Source: Cavia porcellus
Lineage: Eukaryota > Chordata > Mammalia > Rodentia > Caviidae
Reading direction: 5' to 3'
Assembly (NCBI RefSeq): GCF_034190915.1
Contig: NW_026947509.1
Coordinates: 32,186,767-32,250,766 of the forward strand
Length of the DNA stretch: 64,000 nt
Shown one piece after another: positions 1-10,481 of this stretch (positions within the stretch are counted from its first letter, which is position 1; each line of letters opens with the position of its first letter). The notes under the pieces are model-generated. The model was not told where the DNA came from, did not search any database, and saw nothing but the letters and a program-made list of their open reading frames with translations. The position numbers and the translations under genes are program-made.

Positions 1-179
1 GAATTTTTTTGAACCCCTGATACTCATGCCCTGTTGTTTTGGGCATGTCTAGATGGAATTCATCCTCACTGGAGGTCAAACTCCCCCCTCGGACAAGGTA
101 CTTGTTCTACTGCTCAGCCTTATCTGGGAGCACTGGAATGCCAACCTACCCAAGGTAATTGGTAAAACCTAGAGTGAAA

Positions 180-360
180 CTGGGTGTAGTAGTTCACACC
201 CATAATCCCAGCACATAGGGAGGCTGAGTTAGGAGGATTGCAAATTCAAACCCCAATAAGGCAATTTAGTAAGACCCTCTCTCAAATAAATAATAATTTT
301 AAAAAGGATGGGGTGTAGTTAAGGGTACTGTGACTCTGGGTTTGATCCCCAGAATTACAG
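180..360 (+). mobile_element. B1-dID dimeric SINE
   Basis: The left half is a degraded B1 monomer with the ATAATCCCAGCA box and GGAGGCTGAG. It lacks the internal duplication. After an A-rich linker at about 290-304 comes an ID-like half ending in GGTTTGATCCCCAGAATTA. The order B1, linker, ID is that of the B1-dID family. Divergence is high, so the insertion is old. Confidence 0.75.
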
Positions 361-362
361 AA

Positions 363-705
363 ATGTCAAACAGCTGCTTCTCATGAAATCCGTAACCACA
401 GCAGGTTCCATTCTGCCTCCCGCCAGGCCTTTCTGGGCCCACGTCTGCCACCAGCTGGAGGGGCCATATCCCGTGAGTCTCTGTCTCCATCCCTCCAGAC
501 CACCCCGACCTCCAACAGGAAATTCAAGAGTTCCCTGCAGAAGCAGCCCTCAAAGCCCTGCCTCTCTGGCAGGCTGGTGTTACTGTTGGGGTCCTGGGAC
601 TATAGGTGAAAAAACGGGGCCTGCGTGTGGGTGCTGCTGCCGCTGCACCAAGCTGGCCTCCATCCTGCTGTTTTCTCATCGGCTGGAGGCCATTTACCGT
701 CAGCT

Positions 706-706
<1 letters not shown>
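363..706. other. single-copy intergenic DNA
   Basis: GC-rich, no recognised repeat and no convincing coding frame. The open frame crossing it continues into the GT microsatellite and is not gene-like. Confidence 0.5.
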
Positions 707-751
<45 letters not shown>

Positions 752-764
752 TGTGTATGTACAC
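707..764. repeat. (GT)n microsatellite
   Basis: About 21 uninterrupted GT units to 748, then an imperfect TTGTGTGTATGTACAC end. Likely length-polymorphic. Confidence 0.97.
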
Positions 765-782
765 GCATTACAAGACCCTGAG

Positions 783-939
783 CCCAAGGCCTTTGTGCTG
801 AGCTCCATCCCCAGCCCTTTTAATTTTTGAGGCGGAGGGAGCAAGGTCTCACTAAGTCCCTAGCTTTCAGGGTAGGATTTGAATTTGTGCTCCTCTGGAC
901 AGTGCTGGAATGACAGGTATGCACAGCTACACCCAGCTT
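783..939 (-). mobile_element. B1-dID dimeric SINE
   Basis: Read on the minus strand, a B1 half (TGTAGCTGTGCATACCTGTCATTCC) precedes an ID remnant whose complement GAGCTCCATCCCCAGCCC lies at 799-817. It adjoins the GT repeat at what would be its 3-prime tail. Confidence 0.7.
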
Positions 940-1537
940 GTGCCCTGGCCTGGCTTGACCACCCTCAGTGTCCTGGGCTTGACCCATGCCCAAGTGTATG
1001 TTACTGGGACTGCTTTTCAGATACAATTAATATGCAAGTCCGCTGACTTTGAGTAAAGGCACGGGCTCTGTAAAGGGGTGGGAGACTCATTCCATACACT
1101 TTAGGCCCGAAGAGAAAAAGTGAGCTCCCTGCAGACTAGATGCTGCTCCCAAACAACCTGCATCCCTGACCTGCAGCCTCCTCTCTTCCTTGCAAAGGTC
1201 TCCAGCCTGCTGCTCACTCTGCAAAGTTCAGACAGGCCGGTGCCCACCATCTTGAGCTACTCCCCCAAACAAATCTCAGCTGCTGCCTAGACAGAGACAG
1301 AGGCAGAGACAGAGATACAGATGTGCCTTTGTGCCTCTGGTGCCTTTGTTGGACCCTGACTAAGACACTGTCCCAAGATTTTTTCTCCTGAATCAGTGTT
1401 GAAGCCCAGTCTGGCCTGAGCAAAGCATGAAATAAATAGCCATCGAGCAGCACTGGGTAAAACTCCTCAGCAGCACAGCTTCTCAAACTGACCAGGCCCC
1501 CAAATCAAGGGAGACCCCAAAGACCATCACAGCCCAG
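940..1537. other. single-copy intergenic DNA
   Basis: No gene seen. A short purine-rich (GACAGA)n-like stretch lies at about 1289-1318. Confidence 0.5.
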
Positions 1538-1632
1538 AGTGTAAGGTGTGGATAATAGGGGAACTGGGTGTGATATATAAGAACTCTCTACTATCATTGC
1601 AATTGTTCTGTAAATCTAAATTTATAAAAAAT
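1538..1632 (+). mobile_element. LINE-1 3-prime end remnant
   Basis: The series GGATAATAGGGGAACTGGG, GAACTCTCTACTATC and TTCTGTAAATCTAAA matches the conserved 3-prime terminal segment of old mammalian L1 (L1M type) elements. It runs into an A-rich tail before a B1. Only about 95 bp survive and no coding part is present. The family assignment is from memory of the consensus. Confidence 0.7.
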
Positions 1633-1639
1633 TTTGCTT

Positions 1640-1803
1640 GGTTACAATGTCTTTTATTCCTGCTCTCTGGGAGGCTGAAGCAGGAAGATCACAAGATAAG
1701 AGTCCAGCCTGGACAATTTAGCGACTTAGTAAGACCCTGCCTTAAAATTACATTAAAAAAAAAAAAGGCCCGAGTATAGCTCAGTGCAAAGGCCCTGGGT
1801 CAG
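1640..1803 (+). mobile_element. B1-dID dimeric SINE
   Basis: B1 half with GGGAGGCTGAAGCAGG and GACTTAGTAAGACCCTG, then a 12-A linker, then an ID half reduced to TATAGCTCAGTGCAAAGGCC. It was inserted at or next to the L1 3-prime tail. Confidence 0.75.
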
Positions 1804-3169
1804 AGAAGTTTGAAGAAGGCAGGGTGGACATGGATGGGGCGTGGGGGGAGGGGAGGAGGCACCCAGCATGGTAGGGTGTGGGTGGCCTCTCCCCGCTGAG
1901 AATGTCTCCTCCCCAAAGAAAAAGCCATCCCAGGGTGACATCATATGATGTATTTTATAAAATGAACAGTCATCAAAATTTGAGAAAATCCAAAAAGAAT
2001 AAAGAAAAACATCATGTACAGTCTCTACCGTTTGACGTAATGTTTCTTCATTTCCTGACATCTTTTTGTCTTCTTATTTTCTTATTTTTTTCCCAAGTGT
2101 TACTCTGACATGAGTAGTTTTCCCCATCACCTAAAATAGCCCACAAAAGTCACTGGGTGCATAATATTCCGAAATGTAGTAGCCACGCCGTGAGCAAATC
2201 ATCCGTTATCGTCCTCCAATTGCTTCCTTTTCCCTTCTCTCCTTTTCCCACTATAACCAGCGCAGGACAGGCCTCCTTGATGGAAAGCTTGTCTGCTTCT
2301 ATTAACTTGATTACGGGCGCTGCCAGCGCTGCCTGATGGAACTGTGGAACGTGTCTTGCTGGGTATAATGACGAGTGTCATTACAGTGCCCTCGCCCGCT
2401 GGCCTGGCTGTGTGTTTTGGCCCCAGAGCCCACGGCTGCACAGGCGAGACTGCAGCAAAGTCACCCTGAGTGGTTTTGATGTGTCTGGAAGCACAACTGC
2501 TGTGTCTTCAAATGCTTGCAGGAGACGTTAGCACTTCGGACAGAAGGAGCAAAGTTCACTCGGGATCGTCTTCAGCCTGACAGTTCCACTTCTCCCTTTC
2601 ACATCCTGATGTTTCACTTTGAGGAAATGGTCTTGGCGTTTTGGCGCACAAAGAAGGGAACTCAAACAGTCAACCAATGGCCGTGACATAGCGGTGGCTG
2701 ACCATGCTGTGCAGGAAACGGGAAGGACTTATGTAGATGAAGGTCTCTGGCCATCGCCTGAGTTAGGACGGTGGTAGTGCCAGCTTAGTCTTCATTTGAC
2801 ATCACCGTCCTGAATGACAACGTGTTGGGGATGGAACCCAGAGAGTCCCTCACACTCGCCAGTTGTCCCAAAGCTGACGTGGATCAGATGAGTAAGAAAA
2901 CCCGCTCACAGCAAAGCCATCAGCACCAGCCGCGAGGTGGACCACGCTTTAGACTTGCTCAGTCTGTGGCAGAGTGCAGAGCTGGGGGGCGGAAATCTGG
3001 GTGTCATTCTGGGGTGAGCCAAGAAGGGGGCCTCGGCCTTTTGGTGCTGGAGCATGTGAGGGGCAGAGGCCACTGTGATACGTGGCACATACACATACGT
3101 AAATCATGCCACATGTTAAGATATGAAGTGCTTTATGAATACATGATTAGTTAACGCAGAGATCTCTGC
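1804..3169. other. single-copy intergenic DNA
   Basis: No repeat family or gene recognised. 2170-2460 has mixed AT- and GC-rich single-copy sequence. Open frames are short and lack codon-like structure. Confidence 0.5.
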
Positions 3170-3225
3170 ATGCATGTGTGTGTATGCGTGTGTGTATGTG
3201 TGCATGTGCATGTGTGCATGTACAC
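3170..3225. repeat. degenerate (TG)n / TGCATG microsatellite
   Basis: Alternating TGTGTG, TGCATG and TATG units over about 55 bp, ending in GTACACA. Confidence 0.9.
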
Positions 3226-3302
3226 ATTGATCATGGGAATACAGACCTGGCTTTTCCAAGTTTTCTAGAAAATATTTTTCCTCCCATTTAGAGCACTTTT
3301 CC

Positions 3303-3325
3303 TTTTTTTTTTTTTTTTTTTTTTT
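3303..3325. repeat. poly(T) tract
   Basis: 23 consecutive T with no SINE body on either side that I can recognise. It may be the relic tail of an old minus-strand retroelement. Confidence 0.9.
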
Positions 3326-4349
3326 CCCCTAAATCTCTGTTTTCAGATAAAATTGATGGAGGATGTAGACACGTGCTCCTTAGGAAGCTGATGCAGACCA
3401 CTCCCATGTGGTGAGAAAATGACGAAGTGCAGACTCCCCAGGGCTTTGTCATACTCAAGTTGCGGGGGAGGGGGTGATAACTTGAATGTCACCCACATCT
3501 GTGCTGGGGCGTGGGATGGGGCGCTGGAGTCCTCGTCACTCCTGGAAACGCATCTCTGACTTGGCCTCCGAGGGTCCTGTGATCTACACTTCCACATCCT
3601 GGGTGCTCACCCAGGAGGAGGACTTTAACAAGTGATGGCCACATGGTTTTCTCATCTCCAGCTCGGTCACCTCCCACAGCTCCAGCCCCACGTGCCTGAT
3701 ACCTGCCACGGCCCACAGCAAACACAAGCTCAGGGTGCCCCAACCTTCTCCCAACTCCCACACCTCCACTGGGTCCCCTGTGCCCGGTGGTCATCTCCAC
3801 TGGTTCAGCAGCATCCTGTCGGCTTTGCCTCCAAAGCACCGATCCAGTTCATCCATCTCCGTCTCCATGACTACCACCCAGGACCCAAGCATGGCCCCTC
3901 CACATCCCACCTGTCAGGGCTTCTTATTGGGCCTCCTGGACTGTTGCAGTTCTCCCCTGCCCACTGAATTGTGGACCTGTGATGCAGCATTTCATAGGAG
4001 ATTATGACAATCTTCCAGGTAAACCCTGTGGGTTCACAGTACACAGACAAACTCCACAGCCCTGGCATCAGTTAGCAAACCCCTCCCCACCACTGTGAAC
4101 TTAACGTTTTCTCTTCTCCAGTGAGGCTCTGGGTCCCCTCCCCAGGGCTCAGCCTCAGCCCTTCTGTCTCCCTGGAACGCCCCTACCCTTGAGAATTCTA
4201 CTACATGATGTCTGCTATGGCATCCCCACCAGCCAGTTAGAGCACCGTCATAGGGCACCTCATAGCTGCTCTCCTTATAACATCACTGGTAGCTGGTTGC
4301 TTTTGTTTATTTGCTTATCCACTTTTGTTTTTGTTTGCCTTTTGTTTTT
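3326..4349. other. single-copy intergenic DNA
   Basis: C- and CA-rich single-copy DNA. Several overlapping open frames on both strands at 3480-4070 have no recognisable homology and look like chance frames in GC-rich sequence. Confidence 0.5.
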
Positions 4350-4487
4350 AGAGACAGGATCTTGCTATGTAGTTCAGGCTGGCCTTGAACTCACTATGTA
4401 GCACAGGCTAGACTCTAACTCATGGTGATCCTCCTGCCTCAGCCTCCTGAGTGCTGGGATTGCAGAGGTATGCCATCATGCTCAACT
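4350..4487 (-). mobile_element. B1 SINE
   Basis: Complement of a B1 with the 29-bp internal duplication: GAGACAGGATCTTGCTATG, two AGGCT blocks, GTGCTGGGATTGCAG. The A-tail complement is the T-rich stretch from about 4310. Confidence 0.85.
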
Positions 4488-4944
4488 TGTAGGCTGCTTT
4501 ATGGAAAATTATGCTTGTTCAGAAGCCAGGGCCTCTTCTAGATCCCAAGCAATGCACCAAAAAGTAACAGTGACAAGAGGGACTGAGCTGTTCATCATTA
4601 TTTCACTGTGCACAGGAACGCGTTCATGCCATGGCTGCCCTCACCAGCCAGTGCTTTCCTCTCATCAGAGATGCGTCCCTGGGGGCAGTTAGAGAAAAGC
4701 AGTGTCTGTTGCTTCTTGCAGGCGCCAAAAAAAGATAAGGTGGGCGAGAGCTGAGGGCAGATTCGGCATGGCAGGCCTGCTGTGACTGCAGGTGCCAGGC
4801 AGAGACCTCATCGGCATGTGTACGGCTCCACTCTGGCTCAGAGAACGTCTTCATTTCAGTGCTTCTAATTTATAAAATCTCAGGGGTTGTTATTTATTCT
4901 GTTGCTTTGTGTTTTGAGACCCTTCTGTCTCCATGGTGACTATC

Positions 4945-5199
4945 GATGCCTTTATCTGCCATAGTCACACAGGAAACCAAAGATATACCCGTTACACTGT
5001 ATCAAGACACCCCTTACATTGTATCAACAGGGTGCAAAGCCTTCTATTTTGCTTGTTTTGTCTTTTTGAGACTAGGTTTCACTGTGCAATTCAGGCTGGT
5101 CTTCAACTCACTTTGTGGCCCAGGCTGGCTTTGAGCTCACAGCATCCTCCTGCCTCAGCCTTCCAAGTGCTGGGATTACAGGTGGCCACCATGCCAGGA
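4945..5199 (-). mobile_element. B1 SINE with 3-prime extension
   Basis: 5060-5199 is a normal minus-strand B1. Downstream of its A-rich tail on the same strand, 4945-5059 is a non-B1 segment containing CACACAGGAAACCAAAG and CACTGTATCAAGACACC. The same segment follows the tail of another B1 at 45,850-45,962. The two extensions are about 90% identical by eye, so B1 plus extension appears to be one repeat unit. Confidence 0.7.
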
Positions 5200-5280
5200 A
5201 AGCAAACCCTTTTAAAGTCATTGTAGGAATTAAGCAATATCCTGGTTCTAGTAGTGAAACCTGAGATTCCAGCCTTTTCT

Positions 5281-5284
5281 TTTC

Positions 5285-5315
<31 letters not shown>

Positions 5316-5459
5316 TTGTCTTTTTGAGACAGGGTCTCTATGCAGTTCAGGCTGAACTTGAACTCACTTTGTAGCCCAGGCTGGTCTTGAACTCGCAAGG
5401 ATCCTCCTGCCTCAGCCTCCCGTGTGCTGGGATTATAGGCATGAGCCACCACGCCCGGC
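5281..5459 (-). mobile_element. B1 SINE with target-site duplication
   Basis: Full-length B1 body from GCCGGGCG (5459) to GTCTCAAAAAGAC, followed by a long T-rich tail at 5281-5318. It is flanked by TTCCAGCCTTTTCTTTT on the left and TTCCAGCCTTCTTTT on the right, a slightly diverged target-site duplication. This is a comparatively recent L1-mediated insertion. Confidence 0.92.
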
Positions 5460-5479
5460 TTCCAGCCTTCTTTTCACAG

Positions 5480-6838
5480 TTTTTTTTTTTTTTTTGGTCT
5501 TGTTTGTTTATTGTTTCACTATGGTTTTTATATAAAATGGTTCATGCAAAGACTTTTGCCAGCCTTTTGTGTTTTGTATCAAAGCACAACTGTACGTGGT
5601 CATCCAGGAGAAAGACACATTGCGGTATCCACATTTTTGAGTCAAAAATGTCTTCTCTAGGTCTCTTATTTGAGTCCTTGCATGCATAGCACTTTTTCAC
5701 CAACAGAGCAATTGGGTTGCGTGAACAGTTTTCTAGTCCATAAGAAAACCAAATGGCGCTGAGGCTTTGAATTTGTCTTTCTCGTAAAGCCCGGAGCTTT
5801 TTGACACTTCGACTGTGTTTCCTTCTAGAATTTTATTCCGATCCCAAATTAAATCATTCCAAGGATAAGTGGGCAGGGGTTAAGGGAGCACCCTGGGCAC
5901 TCGTGTCTGTGATAGCAGGCTTGGCTCACTGTCTGAATCATTTAGCACAATATTGTTGTGATATCCCGGCAGCCTGCCATTTGACTGGGGTCCAGCGTAC
6001 AGTGCTAATTAATCCATAGATGACACTGGCCACTTCCCATCTGTCCCTCTTGCTGGCTGTCTTTCTCCCTGATGCAGAAGACCCTGCCAAAGAACAAGGC
6101 CACGTCTTTCTGCATCTACTTTAATTCCTATGCTGGTGACGGACCTATAGCCATGGGTGGACCTCTGGCAGCCCATGGACAAGTCTTGGTGTCTTTGCAG
6201 ACTCCAAGCTCCCCACTGTGGCCCTTCTCATGCTCCTCCCTCCAAACCATTCACATCTGTGAGCCATGTCAGACAGACATGTAGGAAGTCAACCTTGATC
6301 TCGGCACCACAGGAAGCTGGTCTTGTAGACTAAGTTCACACCCAGCAGCTACCCTGACCCCAGGCTGGAAGTCTGGGCTCCACCTCTCTTCCTGGATGGA
6401 ATCCTCTCCCACCCTCAAATGGCCCTGACCTGGTCCCTCCCAGTTTCCTGGAATTAAGAAGGTGCCCCTCCTCCTTAAAAGGAGAAGCTTTTGGCGTCAA
6501 TGTCATTTTTTTTTTCATCTGAGATTTCCCATTGAAGAGTCAATGTCATTTTTATAGACATCATTTCCCTTGCTTTGCCTTTTTATTAGGAAAATTCTAG
6601 CATTGAATCTGAGCATTTTCCTTTCCCCCATATAGTGTAACCTCAGTGGGAAAATCTCTTACCAATTTTCTTTAGGGATCATCACAGTGAAAATGAATGA
6701 AAGGGCTACAGGCCCCTCCACCCTCCTGGAGGGAGAGCCTGTTCCAGCCTCCAGGATAGAGAGTGTATTGTCTTAACTAAACAGATATTTCTTCACAGCT
6801 TCCCTTTTGCCCACTCATTTGTTCATTTAGAATCAAAA
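5480..6838. other. single-copy intergenic DNA, possible conserved element at 5.8-6.0 kb
   Basis: Starts with a T run (5480-5496). 5800-6020 is AT-rich single-copy DNA with motifs of developmental enhancers, such as CACAATATTGTTGTG and GTGCTAATTAATCC. 6030-6830 shows nothing recognisable. Confidence 0.45.
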
Positions 6839-6985
6839 TTGGTGGTGCATGCCTGTAATCCCAGCACTGGAGAGGCTGTCAGGAGGATCGTTGCAAGTTC
6901 GAGACCAGCCTGGGCTGCAAAGTGAGCTCAAGGCCAGCCTTAACTGCATATCGAGACCCTGCCTAAAAAAAAAAAAAGAATAAAA
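6839..6985 (+). mobile_element. B1 SINE
   Basis: GGTGGTGCATGCCTGTAATC to GAGACCCTGCCTAAAAA, with both copies of the duplicated segment (CAGCCTGGGCTGCAAAGTG and CAGCCTTAACTGCATA). The A-tail is about 13 nt. Confidence 0.9.
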
Positions 6986-7343
6986 AGAATCAAGGTTGGC
7001 CCAAGTTCAGCTGTCAGGTGGTCTGCTGCAGGGTGATCCACACCCCCAAACTCTGCTCCCCAAAGTCCTGAGAGCCAGCAGCACCTGGGCACTTCCCAGA
7101 GACACTCAGAGATCCCGAGTCACCCAGTTTGTCATCAGGTCCAGAGCCACCTCTCTGCAAGCCTCAGAGTGTTGTAGTGTCAGCACATTAGGAGGTGCTG
7201 GCAGTTCAGTTTCTGATACCTCTGCAGGTCTTTGGGCGGGCGCTGAGAGCAATGGAAACACAGGGCCACACAGAGAGAGAAGTGGCTTTGCTAAGACCCG
7301 TAGAAAGCAGTCCAATGACACTGGGCAATCAGGAACACTCAGC

Positions 7344-7407
<64 letters not shown>

Positions 7408-7416
7408 TCATTCTTT
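7344..7416. repeat. (CTTT)n microsatellite
   Basis: About 18 CTTT units, abutting the T-rich end of the minus-strand B1 at 7420-7536. It probably grew from that SINE's A-rich tail. Confidence 0.97.
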
Positions 7417-7419
7417 AAA

Positions 7420-7536
7420 ACAACATCTTGCTGCATAGCCTAGACTAACCTTGAACTCACTGTGTAGCCCAGGCTAATCCTTCTGTTTCAGGCTCCCAAG
7501 TGCTAAGATTATAGACGCGAGCCACCATGCCTGGCT
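7420..7536 (-). mobile_element. B1 SINE
   Basis: Complement of B1 ending in GCCACCATGCCTGGC. It directly abuts the mariner relic on its right. Confidence 0.85.
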
Positions 7537-7830
7537 TCTTGCCACCTGCTGAAGCAGCTCTGGAAGTCTTCTCCAGTGTCTTTAGTTGCTCTGTCTTGGC
7601 TGCCTTGATGTTCTGAATCCATTCAAAGCGTTGACCTAGCAAGGTCACTTTGACCTTGGGGAAGAATCAGAAGTTTCACAGCCGATGTGATAGAAAGTAT
7701 GAAGACCTAGCACAATGTTTTTTCCTGCCTGCTTTCTGCTGGAAGACAGTCCACAGCAGAGCTCACTGTATTTTTGGTCTGACCTCATAAAGACACTAAA
7801 AAGGATTTCCAGGACCGTCTCAGACAGTGA
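7537..7830 (-). mobile_element. mariner-like transposase relic (C-terminal part)
   Basis: The minus-strand frame reads FPKVKVTLLGQRFEWIQ and then IKAAKTEQLKTLEK. This resembles the C-terminal segment of Tc1/mariner transposases, where a FPKLK-(M/T)LKG-RF block follows the last catalytic aspartate. The frame breaks afterwards and no catalytic DDD triad is intact. Two homologous relics lie at 22.2 and 38.4 kb. No terminal inverted repeats were found. This is a dead DNA transposon. Confidence 0.7.
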
Positions 7831-7923
7831 CAAGAGCAACGTGATTAATGTGTTTGATGTGAAAGGGTATATTTGGGGGACGTCTTTTACCATAATAAAA
7901 TTTTTATTTAAACATTCATTGTA

Positions 7924-8018
7924 GGGGCTGGGGATTTGGCTCAGTGGCAGAACACATGCCTAGCAAGCTGGAAGCCCTGGGTTCTGTCCTTAGCACCAAA
8001 AACTGAAAAACAAAAAAA
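7924..8018 (+). mobile_element. ID-like (tRNA-Ala-like) SINE
   Basis: Starts GGGGCTGGGGATTTGGCTC, has the B-box remnant GGGTTCTGTCCTTAGCACC and an A-rich tail. Its loop CTAGCAA differs from the CTTGCAA of the younger copies. Confidence 0.85.
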
Positions 8019-8568
8019 TCCATAAACATTCACTGTATTTCATAATCACACCTTGTATATTCAGCTCACTCATTTGAGAAAGACAAGAATGATATACAGT
8101 TACACTGTAGGAAACATTTTCACATACCTGTCTTAAATTTCCTAATGTCTCCCTTTCCAGGGGCAAATCTTTTGGCACCATGAAAATAAAAGTCACCAAA
8201 GAGTAACTTCTGAACTTGCCAAGGAGCCCAGATTTTCCTGAAAACTCAAAGTTTGCTGCCCCCCCAAAAATTAAAATATAATTATCTGCATCTTCAATTT
8301 TGTTGCAGAGCTTCAAGGTGGAGCCCAATTTAAGGCTGAGCACTGTGCTCTGCGTAGCATACAATGCAAGTCTTGCAGGAAAAAAATGATTTTTAAACCA
8401 ATCATCCTCGCAAGACTTTCAGCTCACATTGAGCGCTTGCTGGGCGCGTTCAGCCTGGTGGAAGGGCTGTTTAAATCACAGAGGAAAGTGGGACCTTTTT
8501 GTTATTGTAGATAGTGACGGAAACAATTGTTTTTATAGTTTAAATCCAACATTTCCTAAATGCATTTT

Positions 8569-8610
8569 GCCAGGCAGGTGCTTATGCCACTGAGCTATAT
8601 CCCCAACCCT
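8569..8610 (-). mobile_element. ID-like SINE fragment
   Basis: Only the 5-prime half is present: complement of GGGGATATAGCTCAGTGGC and the anticodon-like arm. The B-box half is missing. Confidence 0.65.
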
Positions 8611-10480
8611 TCTAAACGCATTTTAATGTTTTGAGAAAATAATTTTCACCACAATGTTGTGATGAATCAATTTCTAATATTCCTTGGATAAGATTCTTAA
8701 CTTTTCTTGGAGTTGACCTGAGACACACAATGAAACATGAAGTTGAACTGAGGTAGAATCGTGATGGGTAGAAAACTGTAATTTTAAAATTATATTTAAG
8801 AACTACAGTATGGTTTTCCCCTCCCGGGCTACTTATACCTAACTTTCCAAGTCTTGAAAATATAAGAGACCAGGCTCACACTTTTCTGTCAAATGGAGCC
8901 TTCATCTCTACGTGGGCTCCACCTTCTTCCCTGTAAGTTGAGGTTTTCTTTCTTTGCTATAGATCCACAAACGCCTCAGGTGTCTACCTGTAAATTTGGG
9001 TAAAGATCCCCATCTGCGGGAGTATAAAGCTTGGGGTCCATGCCATATTTTCCCCGAGTGGTTACTCCCAGTGGTGACTGCTTTACAAAATTTTTGCCAG
9101 TGCTTTTTGCCTTACAAAATGTTCTGCACCTTTTCCTGATGCCTTACCCTGCAATTCAAGTCAGCTAAGGACAGCCTACCCCACGGGGGTAGTGAGGTGA
9201 GTTGAGACCTCATCTCCTCTTCGAGGAACCTCCTGGAGCCCCACTGGTGACAAGACTGTGCAGAAGGCTATCAGTCTTACACTGGGTGGGAGCTGATGTT
9301 CCAAGCACTTCTGAGAACGTGTTTGCATTCACACTATTTACTTTACCTACCCACCTGCCCTATTTATTCCTTGACCCTGCCAATTGGTTTCCCTAGATGT
9401 CCTGGCAGTTGTGATATTTATACTCTTTTCAAGGGTAGGGGCATCAGAGAAAAAATGCAAAGTATGTTGAGAAGCCTGAGAGGAATGTGTTCACTCCTTA
9501 ACCCCAACCTGGGGGTCGGGGGAGCTGAGAGAGACATCCCCTGGCGGGCGTCAAGCTGTGAAAACAGAAGATAAACAGGATGGGAATCGAGGAACTTCAA
9601 AGGGAGAGAGGGCCTCATTCCAGCAGGCCAGGAGTCTCCCCAGCAGGCAGCAAGGCCACATTCTTAGCATCTTTCCAGGAGTGTCACAGGGTGGAATCTC
9701 AGGCACACAAGGGGAGGCACCTGCTCCTGGAGACACAACTGTGACATCACAGCGGGCTAAGCCAGAGCCCAGCTCTACTGAGTCTCCTCTCCCTCTGCAC
9801 CCCAGGTGAGAGAGTTCTTAAAAGCAAAATGTTTGCCCAGGTCTGTGGAAAACCGCTGTTGTCTCCTCTGTCACCCACTCAGGCCCGGAGCACAGGATTC
9901 TGAGCCTCACACACCACCATGGCTGCTGCTGCTCCCCTGGACTCATCCACATTCCAGAGAACCAGACTGAAATCCAACTGTGTGCCAGCCTGGCACAGGT
10001 CCTTCTGTCTGTGAGTGGCATTTGACGCCTGTGTCTCACCCCTCAGCAGTCATTTGACCTCATCCTGAAGGGCCCAGCCCTGTACCTCTGAAGATCCAGT
10101 CCTTCTGAGCCCAGGACAGACGCTGTCTTTCAGGGGGTCATCTGTCTGATTAATTTTACGCATGTTGTTTATTTAAACATTGTTAAGTAATAGTCACGAC
10201 ATCATTCCGTGGGGATCAATTAACCTTCTAGGGGATCATTAGGAGTTCATGGATGGAAGTGTGCTTTGTGAGTGTTAATAGATGGCAGTGCTGTTTTTAC
10301 CCACGTGCACACAGATGCTTGTGCCCAAGGCCGGGGGAGCCTCAGGCGGCAAGGCTGAGCTCCAGGCTCTCATAACCTCCTGGGCTTCAGCTGGCCGGAC
10401 CACTTCCGTCCCTGCGCAGCCCCACACCTGGGTCTGCTGTTCCTGTCAGCCGATCTGTTTCTCTTATCACCAGCAGACGG
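8611..10480. other. single-copy intergenic DNA
   Basis: No repeats recognised. 10,140-10,260 is AT-rich, with a TGTTTATTTAAACA inverted forkhead-like pair and several ATTA cores. The frames on both strands at 9.2-9.8 kb overlap each other and show no family signature. Confidence 0.45.
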
Positions 10481-10481
10481 G

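Noticed and set aside
7106..7443. Frames with long FLSFFLSF or KKERKKER repeats
   Set aside because: Translations of the (CTTT)n microsatellite. The same applies at 49.5-49.9 and 53.3-53.6 kb.
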